Below are positions 29,408 to 37,669 of a DNA stretch of 64,000 nt, one piece after another; position 1 is the stretch's first letter, and each line of letters begins with the position of its first letter. Where the stretch lies: positions 62,001 through 126,000 of the forward strand of contig NZ_VTUC01000010.1 of NCBI RefSeq assembly GCF_008364555.1, written 5' to 3'. The translations under genes were made by a program, and so were the position numbers. Below the pieces are notes generated by a model. That model saw only the letters and a program-made list of their open reading frames with translations. It had not been told where the DNA came from and did not search any database. The DNA is from Enterobacter vonholyi. Its GTDB lineage: Bacteria > Pseudomonadota > Gammaproteobacteria > Enterobacterales > Enterobacteriaceae.

Positions 29408-29959
29408 TTACTCTTCGTTCTCAGACAGCTCGCGCAGATACTGGAAAATCAGGCGCGCGGACTTCGGCGGCTTATTCCCTTCTTTCTCTTTCTTCGCGTT
29501 GCGGATCAAGGAACGCAGCTGCTGGCGGTCGGCATCCGGCCACAGGTTCAGCACTTCCGGCACGGCATCATCACCCTGTTCAATCAGACGATCGCGGATC
29601 TGCTCCAGCTTATGAAACAGCGCAACCTGCTGGTTGTGGCGGTTTTTCAGCTTGTCCAGCGCCTGGCGGATCGGATCGACGTCGCGCTGACGCAGCATTT
29701 TCCCGATAAGCTGAAGCTGGCGACGACGGCCTTCTTTTTTGATTTTCTGTGCCAGTTCAATGGCATCGCGCAGATCCTGGTCGAGCGGGATCTTGTCCAG
29801 CGCGTTTTTGCCCAGCTCTACCATTTCCGCGCCAAGCTGTTTTAACTCTTCGGCGTCACGTTTAATTTCACTTTTACTGACCCAGATGATCTCATCATCT
29901 TCGTCTTCGATGTCATCACCGGGAACGTCGTCGAGCCAGTCTTCGGGCTGCTTAGTCAT
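29408..29959 (-). CDS. darP: ribosome biogenesis factor DarP (YjgA)
   Basis: This is a 183-residue, highly charged helical protein with an acidic N-terminus ([18 protein letters not shown]) and a basic C-terminal half. E. coli DarP associates with late 50S precursors and helps mature the peptidyl-transferase region. Its sequence and length match that family. It is divergent from tldE across 95 bp. Confidence 0.93.
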   Translation of the reverse strand: MTKQPEDWLDDVPGDDIEDEDDEIIWVSKSEIKRDAEELKQLGAEMVELGKNALDKIPLDQDLRDAIELAQKIKKEGRRRQLQLIGKMLRQRDVDPIRQALDKLKNRHNQQVALFHKLEQIRDRLIEQGDDAVPEVLNLWPDADRQQLRSLIRNAKKEKEGNKPPKSARLIFQYLRELSENEE

Positions 29960-30054
29960 GTCAGGCTCCTTAAAAAAAGAGGCTAATGTTACCAGTTAAG
30001 ACGCGCACTGAAAAACGGTTCTCTGTTAGACTTCAGATAACTCTCTCTTACAGT

Positions 30055-31407
30055 ATGGCATTTGCGATGAAAGTAACCTCACAAGTTGAAGCGCAGCGTA
30101 AGATTCTTGAAGAAGCCGTCTCCACCGCGCTGATGCTTGCTTCAGAAAAATCAGATGGCGCCGAAGTGGCGGTCAGCAAAACCACCGGCATCAGCGTGAG
30201 TACCCGCTATGGTGAAGTGGAGAATGTAGAATTCAACAGCGATGGCGCGCTTGGGATCACGGTGTATCACCAGAATCGCAAAGGCAGCGCGTCATCCACC
30301 GATCTCAGTCCGGATGCCATCGCCCGTACGGTGCAGGCCGCGCTGGATATCGCCCGCTACACCTCGCCGGATCCTTACGCAGGCGTGGCGGATAAAGATC
30401 TGCTGGCGTTTGACGCGCCGGATCTCGATCTGTTCCACCCTGCGGAAGTGAGCCCGGACGAAGCGATCGAGCTGGCCGCGCGCGCGGAGCAGGCTTCCCT
30501 GCAGGCGGATAAGCGCATCACCAATACCGAAGGCGGCAGCTTCAACAGCCACTACGGCATCAAAGTCTTCGGCAACAGCCACGGCATGCTGCAGGGCTAC
30601 TGCTCTACCCGCCACTCGCTCTCCAGCTGCGTCATCGCCGAAGAAAACGGTGACATGGAGCGTGACTACGCCTACACCATTGGCCGCGCGCTGGGGGATT
30701 TGCAGTCTCCTGAGTGGGTGGGTAAAGAGTGTGCTGAACGTACGCTGTCTCGCCTGTCGCCGCGTAAACTCTCCACCATGAAAGCGCCGGTTATCTTTGC
30801 CAACGAAGTGGCGACCGGTCTGTTTGGCCATCTGGTGGGCGCGATTGCGGGCGGCTCCGTTTACCGTAAATCGACCTTCCTGCTCGACTCGCTGGGCAAG
30901 CAGATCCTGCCGGAATGGCTGACCATCGAAGAGCATCCGCATCTGCTGAAGGGGCTTGCCTCCACGCCGTTCGACAGCGAAGGCGTGCGCACCGAACGTC
31001 GCGATATCGTTAAAGACGGCATTCTGACCCAGTGGCTGCTGACCAACTACTCCGCGCGCAAGCTGGGGCTGAAAAGCACCGGGCACGCGGGCGGCATTCA
31101 CAACTGGCGTATTGCCGGACAGGGCCTGAACTTTGAGCAGATGCTGAAAGAGATGGGCACCGGTCTGGTGGTCACCGAGCTGATGGGCCAGGGCGTAAGC
31201 GGCATCACCGGAGACTACTCGCGCGGCGCGGCGGGCTTCTGGGTGGAAAACGGCGAAATCCAGTATCCGGTGAGCGAAATTACTATCGCCGGCAACCTGA
31301 AGGACATGTGGCGCAATATCGTTACGGTCGGTAACGATATTGAAACACGTAGCAATATACAGTGTGGTTCTGTACTTCTGCCGGAAATGAAAATCGCCGG
31401 TCAGTAA
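30055..31407 (+). CDS. tldE: TldE/PmbA, partner subunit of the TldD-TldE metalloprotease
   Basis: This 450-residue protein is the TldE (PmbA) subunit that, with TldD, matures microcin B17 and helps degrade CcdA. The zinc-binding HExxxH motif belongs to TldD and is absent here, as expected. The ATG at 30055 gives [21 protein letters not shown], aligned with E. coli; the longer upstream reading has no family counterpart. cybC follows 41 bp later with its own ribosome site. Confidence 0.94.
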   Translation: MAFAMKVTSQVEAQRKILEEAVSTALMLASEKSDGAEVAVSKTTGISVSTRYGEVENVEFNSDGALGITVYHQNRKGSASSTDLSPDAIARTVQAALDIARYTSPDPYAGVADKDLLAFDAPDLDLFHPAEVSPDEAIELAARAEQASLQADKRITNTEGGSFNSHYGIKVFGNSHGMLQGYCSTRHSLSSCVIAEENGDMERDYAYTIGRALGDLQSPEWVGKECAERTLSRLSPRKLSTMKAPVIFANEVATGLFGHLVGAIAGGSVYRKSTFLLDSLGKQILPEWLTIEEHPHLLKGLASTPFDSEGVRTERRDIVKDGILTQWLLTNYSARKLGLKSTGHAGGIHNWRIAGQGLNFEQMLKEMGTGLVVTELMGQGVSGITGDYSRGAAGFWVENGEIQYPVSEITIAGNLKDMWRNIVTVGNDIETRSNIQCGSVLLPEMKIAGQ

Positions 31408-31448
31408 TACCCGTAATGGCGTTTTAATAATAAAAAAGGAAGTGAGCA

Positions 31449-31835
31449 ATGCGTAAACATCTGTTAGCGATCGTCGCGGCTTCAACGCTGGTTCTTGGCT
31501 CTTCTGCGTTTGCTGCCGATCTTGAAGACGACATGGGCATCCTCGGGCAAAACCTGAAGGTGGTGCAGAAAACCGACAATGCGGCGGAAATGAAAGACGC
31601 GCTGACCAAAATGCGTGAAGCGGCGCTGGACGCACAAAAAGCGACGCCTCCAAAGCTGGAAAGCAAAGCGGCAGACAGCGCAGAGATGAAAGACTACCGC
31701 CACGGCTTTGACGTGCTGGTCGGCCAGATCGACGGCGCGCTGAAGCTGGCTAACGAAGGCAAAGTGAAGGAAGCCCAGGCGGCAGCCGAGCAGTTTGTGA
31801 CGACCCGTAATACGTATCACAAGAAATACCGTTAA
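31449..31835 (+). CDS. cybC: periplasmic cytochrome b562
   Basis: This 128-residue precursor has a signal peptide of 22 residues (cleaved at [10 protein letters not shown]). The mature four-helix bundle keeps both haem ligands: Met7 (in ADLEDDM) and His102 (in [10 protein letters not shown]). It is a small electron carrier of unclear partner. The gene is intact. A strong terminator follows 26 bp after the stop, isolating it from the downstream cassette. Confidence 0.95.
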   Translation: MRKHLLAIVAASTLVLGSSAFAADLEDDMGILGQNLKVVQKTDNAAEMKDALTKMREAALDAQKATPPKLESKAADSAEMKDYRHGFDVLVGQIDGALKLANEGKVKEAQAAAEQFVTTRNTYHKKYR

Positions 31836-31860
31836 CCGATCGCGCATCTGACAAACAACC

Positions 31861-31888
31861 AGCGGGGGCCAGCGGCCCCCGTTTTTTT
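31861..31888 (+). terminator. rho-independent terminator after cybC
   Basis: GCGGGGGCC-AGC-GGCCCCCG followed by eight T. It is a strong terminator separating the tldE-cybC unit from the catabolic cassette promoter. Confidence 0.9.
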
Positions 31889-31982
31889 TACGCGGTAATA
31901 AGTAAACCCTATCGCCATCACATTTTTGCGTCACCAGGCCTGAACGTTTCGTTTCCCCGGCGCGCGTTTTGCCGCTGGAATA

Positions 31983-31998
31983 CGTGATATTCATCACG
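31983..31998 (+). promoter_or_regulatory. CRP-like site 1 of the SFCGS/Dga cassette
   Basis: CGTGATATTCATCACG keeps both CRP core arms (GTGA and TCAC) at the correct 6-bp spacing, 9-10 of the 10 core positions depending on the outer base. It lies about 185 bp upstream of the first cassette gene. The rest of this 333-bp gene-free interval holds the cybC terminator, a second CRP-like site and a 20-bp palindrome. Confidence 0.6.
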
Positions 31999-32033
31999 CA
32001 AATACCGTCATTAATTCAGATTCACCGCATTTA

Positions 32034-32049
32034 TGTGGCACAGATCACT
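32034..32049 (+). promoter_or_regulatory. CRP-like site 2 of the SFCGS/Dga cassette
   Basis: TGTGG-CACAGA-TCACT matches 8 of the 10 CRP core positions. It lies between CRP-like site 1 and the palindrome. Confidence 0.4.
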
Positions 32050-32062
32050 GCCGCGGCTCGCC

Positions 32063-32082
32063 TTTCCACTTCGAAGTGGAAA
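32063..32082. promoter_or_regulatory. perfect 20-bp palindrome, candidate operator of the cassette regulator
   Basis: TTTCCACTTCGAAGTGGAAA is self-complementary over all 20 bp. It lies 87 bp upstream of the first cassette gene. The regulator encoded at the cassette's far end has an N-terminal DNA-binding domain, and this is the obvious candidate target. Confidence 0.6.
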
Positions 32083-32168
32083 ACAACTCGCTACAAACAA
32101 TTCCCCCCCAACGTTAGTTTTATTCCAGAGCCATTAACGGGGTAAGACCAGTGATTAACGGAGCGGTA

Positions 32169-32489
32169 ATGAACGACGTTGGGGAACAGGCGGAGCAAAC
32201 AGAACAGCTCGCGAACACCATGCTGCAGCAGGTTTATGCCCTGCTGTCCCGGAACAACATCATCCCCAATGCGGTACAGGAGCAGATGCTCACCTCCCAC
32301 GTGCGCGCCATGGCGCACCGGTCCGTGACCGGCGAGCCGCTGCCGGAGGTTGAAGCAGAGCTGTTTGACGAAATTTCACCGGATTCAATGCGGCTTGCCC
32401 GTGAAGTGGTCGCGCAGTTTGGCAACCTTCCTGATGAAGAAGCCTGGCTGCTCTCCGTTCACTTTGAAGTCGCGAAAGACAACCTTTAA
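32169..32489 (+). CDS. small PRD-domain protein (EF_0829/AHA_3910 type)
   Basis: This 106-residue protein is a single PTS-regulation-domain-like helical unit with conserved histidines (His44, His50, His98) that could be phosphorylation sites. It has no DNA- or RNA-binding domain. I recall a family of small PRD proteins always found in this cassette (EF_0829/AHA_3910). It probably reports PTS phosphorylation state to the transporter or regulator, which is inference. The ATG at 32169 (GGAG six bases upstream) is preferred over a GTG at 32151 that adds six residues. First gene of the operon; 10 bp precede the next. Confidence 0.75.
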   Translation: MNDVGEQAEQTEQLANTMLQQVYALLSRNNIIPNAVQEQMLTSHVRAMAHRSVTGEPLPEVEAELFDEISPDSMRLAREVVAQFGNLPDEEAWLLSVHFEVAKDNL

Positions 32490-32499
32490 GGAGCAACAC

Positions 32500-32862
32500 A
32501 TGGAACAGATTACAGTCGTGATTGGCGATCGCCTGGGTAAAGGTCAGAAAGTGGCTGCCGGTGTGGAAAAAGCAGGTGGACGCGCGGTTGTCGTACCGGG
32601 CATGGCGGCAGACATGAAGCTCGGCGACATGATGAAAGCAGAAAACGCCACCTTCGGTATTTCCTTTTGCGGCAGCGGCGGTGCGGGTGCCATCACCGCC
32701 CAGACCAAATACGGCTACAAGGCCAAATACGGCATGCGTTCCGTGGAAGAGGGCGTGACCGCCATCAACGAAGGCTGCAACGTGCTGGGCTTTGGCTTTA
32801 TGGATAAAGAAGAGCTGGGCGAGCGTCTGGTGCAGGCGTGGCAGAAGAAATACGGCGCATAA
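32500..32862 (+). CDS. glycine-rich SFCGS-family protein
   Basis: This 120-residue cytosolic protein contains the diagnostic SFCGSGGAGA loop (residues 55-64, Cys57) and a second glycine-rich stretch near LGFGFMDKEELG. Its function is not established. The CGSG-G-A loop resembles the phosphocysteine loop of PTS EIIB proteins, although EIIB proteins carry it nearer the N-terminus. Always found next to the DUF4312/4311/4310 genes as far as I recall, it is probably the soluble component of that transport system. An AAGGAG ribosome site precedes the ATG, and the next gene starts 2 bp after the stop. Confidence 0.8.
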   Translation: MEQITVVIGDRLGKGQKVAAGVEKAGGRAVVVPGMAADMKLGDMMKAENATFGISFCGSGGAGAITAQTKYGYKAKYGMRSVEEGVTAINEGCNVLGFGFMDKEELGERLVQAWQKKYGA

Positions 32863-32864
32863 GC

Positions 32865-33164
32865 ATGAAAGAACAGTTCACAACCACGGTGAGAGTGAAG
32901 GGGAAGGGCGACGCCAAAGCGCGCGCCTTTGCCGACGCGCTCAACCACGTTCAGGCCGCGGTGATGAAAGCCTCACCGCATATCTTACTGCGTATTGAGC
33001 CACAGGATGTGCAGGTCGTTCAGGCGCAAGAAGCGGTGCGTAAAGAAGCGTTTCTGTTCTTCTTTCTGCGCCGGGAAAGACGCACCTACAGCGTGGAGCT
33101 GGATGTGACCGTCAACGTGACCGCTATCAATCTTGACCAGGTGGATTTCGTCACGCAACGCTGA
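32865..33164 (+). CDS. DUF4312-family protein
   Basis: This 99-residue protein has alternating hydrophobic and charged residues suggesting beta strands (TTTVRVKGKG at the start, YSVELDVTVNVTAINLDQVDF at the end) and a basic centre. It has no signal or membrane segment. Function unknown. It begins 2 bp after the SFCGS gene, so the two are translated together and probably act in one complex with the two membrane proteins that follow. Confidence 0.78.
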   Translation: MKEQFTTTVRVKGKGDAKARAFADALNHVQAAVMKASPHILLRIEPQDVQVVQAQEAVRKEAFLFFFLRRERRTYSVELDVTVNVTAINLDQVDFVTQR

Positions 33165-33186
33165 TTATTCATAAAAGGGCAGACTG

Positions 33187-33963
33187 ATGTTCTTAATTAT
33201 ATTAATAAAATCGCTCATCATTGGCGGCCTGGTTGGCGTCGGTGTCGGAGCCGGGGCTGCACGCATGTTTCATGCGCCTACCACTCAGGGTATGGGCGCG
33301 TTTCGTACGTTAGGGGAACTGAACTCCTGTGAAGGGGATCCGGCGTCCCACTTCTCCTTTGGGTTAGGTTTCTTCTTTAACGCCTGGGCCTCTTCCGTAG
33401 CCGCAGGTGCCTTCACACAGGACGTTGACCACCGCATCATCCCGAACTGGGGTGCTGCTGCACTGATGATCAAAAACCGTAACGTCGGCGAAACGCTGCA
33501 CGACCCGCGCAAAATGGCGATTGCCTGCGGCCTGATCGGCATGATTGTCGTGACCTTCCTTAACCTTACCGCCTCCTCCGTGCCGGCTGCCCTTCAGGTC
33601 ACCGCTGTGAAGGTGCTGGTGCCTGCGGCAAACCTGCTGGTGAACACCGTGATGCCGGTGATCTTCTGGCTGGCGGCCATCGACGCGGGTAAAAAATCGG
33701 GCTTCTGGGCCACCATTTTTGGCGGCGCGGCGCAGCTGATTATGGGGAACGCCGTACCGGGCCTGGTGCTGGGGATCCTGATCGGTAAAGGCGTAGAAGA
33801 GAGCGGCTGGAACCACGTCACTAAAGTGATGATGGCGGCTATCGTCCTGCTCTTCGTGCTGAGCGGCTTCTTCCGCGGCTTCGACATGAAGATGATTGAA
33901 TCCTTCCATCTGACCGTGCCGAACTGGCTCGACATGATCCACAACTCGCTCAGCGGTAAATAA
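33187..33963 (+). CDS. DUF4311-family integral membrane protein
   Basis: This 258-residue protein has about five or six hydrophobic segments (near residues 3-27, 97-118, 120-160, 165-195 and 205-228). A hydrophilic loop between the first two carries the charged cluster TLGELNSCEGDPASH. No known transporter signature is visible. Together with DUF4310 it looks like a split permease, comparable in organisation to the paired IIC/IID subunits of mannose-class PTS systems. That comparison is of layout, not of detected homology. Confidence 0.78.
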   Translation: MFLIILIKSLIIGGLVGVGVGAGAARMFHAPTTQGMGAFRTLGELNSCEGDPASHFSFGLGFFFNAWASSVAAGAFTQDVDHRIIPNWGAAALMIKNRNVGETLHDPRKMAIACGLIGMIVVTFLNLTASSVPAALQVTAVKVLVPAANLLVNTVMPVIFWLAAIDAGKKSGFWATIFGGAAQLIMGNAVPGLVLGILIGKGVEESGWNHVTKVMMAAIVLLFVLSGFFRGFDMKMIESFHLTVPNWLDMIHNSLSGK

Positions 33964-33976
33964 CAGGAGCCTCTAC

Positions 33977-34618
33977 ATGGAACAGAATAAAGGTTTTTGG
34001 TATGCCGACTGGTCGTTCCCGATCTTCGTTGGCCTGCTCTCCTCCGGCGTGTTTGCCGGGACGCACATGTACTACCTCTACGGCATCGGCGCGTTTAACG
34101 AAGTGGCCTTCGTGGCGATGCTGAAAGCGGGCATTGATACCGGCGTTTACGGCGCGGTGGCGGCGTTTGGCGCGAGCTTCCTGTTCGCCCGTATTATCGA
34201 AGGGTCGCTGGTTGGTATTCTCGACATCGGCGGCGCGATCCAGACCGGCGTGGGCCTTGGCGTTCCGGCGCTGCTGCTGGGCGCGGGGATCATGTTCCCG
34301 GTGACCAACTTCATTGCTTCGCTAATCACCGGCCTGGTGATTGGCCTGGCGATTGGCTACGTCATCATCCTGGCGCGTAAGTTCACTATCAACCAGAGCA
34401 ACTCCACCTACGGCGCAGACGTGATGATGGGTGCTGGCAACGCCTCCGGCCGCTTCCTCGGGCCGTTGATTATTCTCAGCGCCATGACCGCCTCCATTCC
34501 AATCGGCGTCGGTTCGCTGGTGGGTGCGCTGCTGTTCTACATCTGGCAGAAGCCGATTACCGGTGGCGCTATCCTCGGCGCGATGATTCTGGGCTGGCTG
34601 TTCCCGGTCGCCCTTTAA
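33977..34618 (+). CDS. DUF4310-family integral membrane protein
   Basis: This 213-residue membrane protein has about six hydrophobic segments: an N-terminal WSFPIFVGLLSSGVFAG helix, a glycine-rich central block and a C-terminal GAILGAMILGWLFPVAL helix. It starts 13 bp after DUF4311 with AGGAG upstream. It is presumed to be the second half of the permease. Function is unknown; the assignment rests on family context and hydrophobicity. Confidence 0.78.
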   Translation: MEQNKGFWYADWSFPIFVGLLSSGVFAGTHMYYLYGIGAFNEVAFVAMLKAGIDTGVYGAVAAFGASFLFARIIEGSLVGILDIGGAIQTGVGLGVPALLLGAGIMFPVTNFIASLITGLVIGLAIGYVIILARKFTINQSNSTYGADVMMGAGNASGRFLGPLIILSAMTASIPIGVGSLVGALLFYIWQKPITGGAILGAMILGWLFPVAL

Positions 34619-34623
34619 TACCC

Positions 34624-34646
34624 GCGGGCGCTCCGGCGCCCGCCTT
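34624..34646 (+). terminator. intra-operon GC-rich hairpin between permease and enzyme genes
   Basis: GCGGGCGC-TCCG-GCGCCCGC followed by CTTTT forms an 8-bp stem with a four-base loop, 6 bp after the DUF4310 stop and just upstream of the metallohydrolase ribosome site. It may be a leaky terminator or an RNA processing site that sets lower expression of the enzyme genes. Confidence 0.55.
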
Positions 34647-34660
34647 TTCAGGAGATCCTC

Positions 34661-35794
34661 ATGTTTGATTTACTCCTGCGCCGCGCGCGCCTCGCCGACG
34701 ATACCCTGACCGATATCGCGATTCAGGACGGGAAGATTGCCGCGACGGGCGACATTGACGCTCCCGCTCGCAAGACGGTTGATCTTAACGGTGACGTGTT
34801 CGTCAGCGCAGGCTGGATTGACTCCCATGTACATTGCTATCCGAATTCCCCGATTTACCACGACGAGCCGGACAGCGTGGGCATTGCCACCGGCGTCACC
34901 ACCGTAGTGGACGCGGGCAGTACCGGGGCCGACGACGTGGACGATTTCTATGACATCACCCGCAGGGCCTCCACTGAGGTCTTTGCCCTGCTGAACATCT
35001 CCCGCGTGGGGCTGATTGCCCAGAACGAGCTGGCCAACATGGCCAATATTGACGCCGACGCGGTGAAGCAGGCGGTGACGCGCCACCCTGATTTTATCGT
35101 CGGCCTGAAGGCGCGCATGAGCAGCAGCGTGGTCGGTGAAAACGGCATCACGCCGCTGGAGCGTGCCAAAGCCATTCAGAAAGAGAACGGCGACCTGCCG
35201 CTGATGGTTCATATTGGCAACAACCCGCCGAACCTTGACGAGATTGCCGAGCTGCTGAGTTCTGGCGACATTATCACCCACTGCTATAACGGCAAGCCTA
35301 ACCGCATTCTTACACCGTCCGGCGAGCTGCGCGCCTCCATTTCCTCCGCCCTGAAGCGCGGCGTGCGTCTGGATGTCGGCCACGGTACGGCGAGCTTTAG
35401 CTTTGAGGTGGCGAAACGCGCCATCGCGATGGGTATTCTGCCGCACACCATCAGCTCGGATATCTACTGCCGCAACCGCATCAACGGCCCGGTGGGCTCG
35501 CTGGCAAGCGTGATGTCGAAGTTTCTCGCCATCGGCATGTCCTTACCGCAGGTGATTGACTGCGTCACCGCGAACGCCGCCGACGGCCTGCGCCTGGCGC
35601 GCAAGGGCCGCATTCAGCCGGGTCTCGACGCCGATCTGACGCTATTCACCCTCAAACATCAGCCGACGGTGCTGACGGATGCCGAAAACGACAGCCTGCA
35701 GGCTGAACACATTCTGGTGCCGCTTGCCGCGATCCGCGCGGGCAAGGGCTACATGACCGAACAAGGGAGCACGGAACATGCCTTCGATTTATGA
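34661..35794 (+). CDS. amidohydrolase/deacetylase-family metallohydrolase (EF_0837/AHA_3915 type)
   Basis: This 377-residue TIM-barrel amidohydrolase has a full binuclear metal site: His56 and His58 (SHVHCY), a probable carboxylated Lys150 (GLKARMSS), His184 (VHIGNN), His207 (THCYNG) and Asp267 (SSDIYC). It resembles dihydroorotase- and deacetylase-like enzymes. In this cassette it most plausibly removes an N-acyl or N-carbamoyl group from an imported amino sugar acid before the ammonia lyase acts; that substrate is inference. Its last 17 bp overlap dgaE. Confidence 0.82.
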   Translation: MFDLLLRRARLADDTLTDIAIQDGKIAATGDIDAPARKTVDLNGDVFVSAGWIDSHVHCYPNSPIYHDEPDSVGIATGVTTVVDAGSTGADDVDDFYDITRRASTEVFALLNISRVGLIAQNELANMANIDADAVKQAVTRHPDFIVGLKARMSSSVVGENGITPLERAKAIQKENGDLPLMVHIGNNPPNLDEIAELLSSGDIITHCYNGKPNRILTPSGELRASISSALKRGVRLDVGHGTASFSFEVAKRAIAMGILPHTISSDIYCRNRINGPVGSLASVMSKFLAIGMSLPQVIDCVTANAADGLRLARKGRIQPGLDADLTLFTLKHQPTVLTDAENDSLQAEHILVPLAAIRAGKGYMTEQGSTEHAFDL

Positions 35795-36896
35795 GAAGTA
35801 CCATTTAAAGCAGGTTATCAACACCTCTGGCCGCATGACGGCGCTCGGCGTTTCCACGCCGCGCCCGGAAGTCGTGCAGGCGGCGATGGACGGCATGAAT
35901 CACTATTTCGAGATGAAGGATCTGGTCAACAAAACCGGGGAATACATCGCGAAGCTGCTGGACGTGGAAGGGGCGACGGTGGTTTCCTGCGCGTCGGCGG
36001 GCATTGCCCAGTCCGTGGCGGCGGTGCTGGTAAAAGACAGCGACTGGCTGCTGGAAAACCTGCACGTCACACCGATTGAAAATAACGAAATCGTCCTGCC
36101 GAAAGGCCACAACGTGAACTTTGGCGCGCCGGTGGGCACCATGGTGGCGTTGGGCGGCGGCAGGCTGGTGGAAGCGGGCTACGCCAACGAATGTTCCGCC
36201 GATCAGCTGGCGGCGGCGATTACCCCGCGCACGGCGGCGATCATGTACATCAAATCTCACCACTGCGTGCAGAAAAGCATGCTCAGCGTCGAGCAGGCGG
36301 CGGTTGTCGCACGTAAACACGACTTGCCGCTCATCGTGGATGCCGCGGCGGAAGAAGATCTGCACGCGTACTACCGTTCCGGCGCGGACCTGGTCATCTA
36401 CAGCGGCGCGAAGGCGATCGAAGGCCCAACCAGCGGTCTGGTGATCGGCAAAACCCGGTACGTTGAGTGGGTTAAGCGCCAGACGGCAGGCATTGGCCGC
36501 GCGATGAAGGTCGGCAAAGAGGGCATTCTCGGCCTGACCTGCGCCATCGAACACTACCTGACGGCCACTAAAGAGAGCGGCGCCGAGATGGTGGCGAAAA
36601 TGACGCCGTTTATCGAGGCGCTCAATACCCTGAACGGCGTTAGCGCACGTGTGGTCTGGGACAGCGCCGGACGCGATATTGCCCGCACCGAGATTAAGTT
36701 CGACGAAGTCACGACCGGCGTCGGCACGGGCGATCTGGTGGCGAAGCTGAAGCAGGGCGAATACGCCATTTACTTCCGTGGCTACAAGGCCAACGAAGGG
36801 ATAATCGAAGCGGACGTGCGCAGCGTAAATGCTGACCAGCTGAACATCGTGTACCGCCGCATTAGCGAAGTATTAGGACAGGAGAAAAACGCATGA
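35778..36896 (+). CDS. dgaE: DgaE-like PLP-dependent D-glucosaminate-6-phosphate ammonia lyase
   Basis: This 372-residue fold-type I PLP enzyme is related to SelA-like proteins. The Schiff-base lysine is probably Lys212 in YSGAKAIEGPTSG, with Asp188 (LIVDAAAEED) positioned to hold the pyridine nitrogen. Salmonella DgaE converts D-glucosaminate 6-phosphate to 2-keto-3-deoxygluconate 6-phosphate and ammonia. Here it works with DgaF, but the exact substrate may differ because the dga PTS genes are absent. It overlaps the metallohydrolase by 17 bp and dgaF by 4 bp. Confidence 0.85.
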   Translation: MPSIYEKYHLKQVINTSGRMTALGVSTPRPEVVQAAMDGMNHYFEMKDLVNKTGEYIAKLLDVEGATVVSCASAGIAQSVAAVLVKDSDWLLENLHVTPIENNEIVLPKGHNVNFGAPVGTMVALGGGRLVEAGYANECSADQLAAAITPRTAAIMYIKSHHCVQKSMLSVEQAAVVARKHDLPLIVDAAAEEDLHAYYRSGADLVIYSGAKAIEGPTSGLVIGKTRYVEWVKRQTAGIGRAMKVGKEGILGLTCAIEHYLTATKESGAEMVAKMTPFIEALNTLNGVSARVVWDSAGRDIARTEIKFDEVTTGVGTGDLVAKLKQGEYAIYFRGYKANEGIIEADVRSVNADQLNIVYRRISEVLGQEKNA

Positions 36897-37633
36897 AACT
36901 GACCCCCAACTTTTACCGTGACCGCGTCTGCCTGAACGTGCTGGCTGGCTCAAAGGCCAACGCCAGCGCCATCTACGAGGCGGCGGAAGGCCACGTGCTG
37001 GTGGGCGTGCTCTCCAAAAACTACCCGGACGTGGCGAGCGCTGTTGCCGATATGCGCGAATACGCGAAGCTGATTGATAACGCGCTGTCTGTTGGGCTGG
37101 GCGCGGGCGACCCAAACCAGTCGGCGATGGTGAGTGAAATCTCCCGCCAGGTGCAGCCGCAGCACGTTAACCAGGTCTTTACCGGCGTGGCCACCAGCCG
37201 CGCGCTGCTGGGGCAGAATGAGTCCGTGGTCAACGGTCTGGTCTCTCCGACAGGCACCGTTGGCATGGTAAAAATCTCCACCGGCCCGCTGAGCAGCAAA
37301 GCGCCGGACGGTATCGTGCCGGTTGATACCGCGATTGCCCTGCTGAAAGATTTCGGCGGCAGCTCCATCAAATACTTCCCGATGGGCGGCCTCAAGTGCC
37401 GTGACGAGTACAAGGCGGTAGCGGAAGCCTGCGCCCGCCACGACTTCTGGCTGGAGCCGACCGGAGGTATCGATCTGGAAAACTATGAGGAGATCCTGCA
37501 GATCGCCCTCGACGCGGGCGTGAGCAAAATCATCCCGCATATCTACAGCTCGATTATCGACAAAGCCAGCGGCGATACGCGTCCGGAAGACGTGCGTACG
37601 CTGCTGGCGATGACGAAGAAGCTGGTTAAATAA
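36893..37633 (+). CDS. dgaF: DgaF-like 2-keto-3-deoxygluconate-6-phosphate aldolase
   Basis: This 246-residue KDGP aldolase-family protein has its Schiff-base lysine probably at Lys160 (SSIKYFPMGG) and a C-terminal phosphate-binding region including EPTGGIDLEN. It cleaves 2-keto-3-deoxygluconate 6-phosphate to pyruvate and glyceraldehyde 3-phosphate, feeding glycolysis. The start overlaps the dgaE stop (ATGA). A family of this type (EF_0839/AHA_3917) is, from memory, recorded with the same cassette in Enterococcus and Aeromonas. Confidence 0.85.
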   Translation: MKLTPNFYRDRVCLNVLAGSKANASAIYEAAEGHVLVGVLSKNYPDVASAVADMREYAKLIDNALSVGLGAGDPNQSAMVSEISRQVQPQHVNQVFTGVATSRALLGQNESVVNGLVSPTGTVGMVKISTGPLSSKAPDGIVPVDTAIALLKDFGGSSIKYFPMGGLKCRDEYKAVAEACARHDFWLEPTGGIDLENYEEILQIALDAGVSKIIPHIYSSIIDKASGDTRPEDVRTLLAMTKKLVK

Positions 37634-37669
37634 AACAAAACTAAACCGCACATACCTGAAGGAGCCACC

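Noticed and set aside
30292-31653. 453-codon open frame antisense to tldE and cybC
   Set aside because: It crosses two well-conserved genes and shows no domain.
32034-32051. Possible sigma-54 promoter (TGGCAC...CTGC) upstream of the cassette, as used by the known dga operon
   Set aside because: The distance between the GG and GC elements is one base too long, and the cassette regulator has no sigma-54 activator domain.
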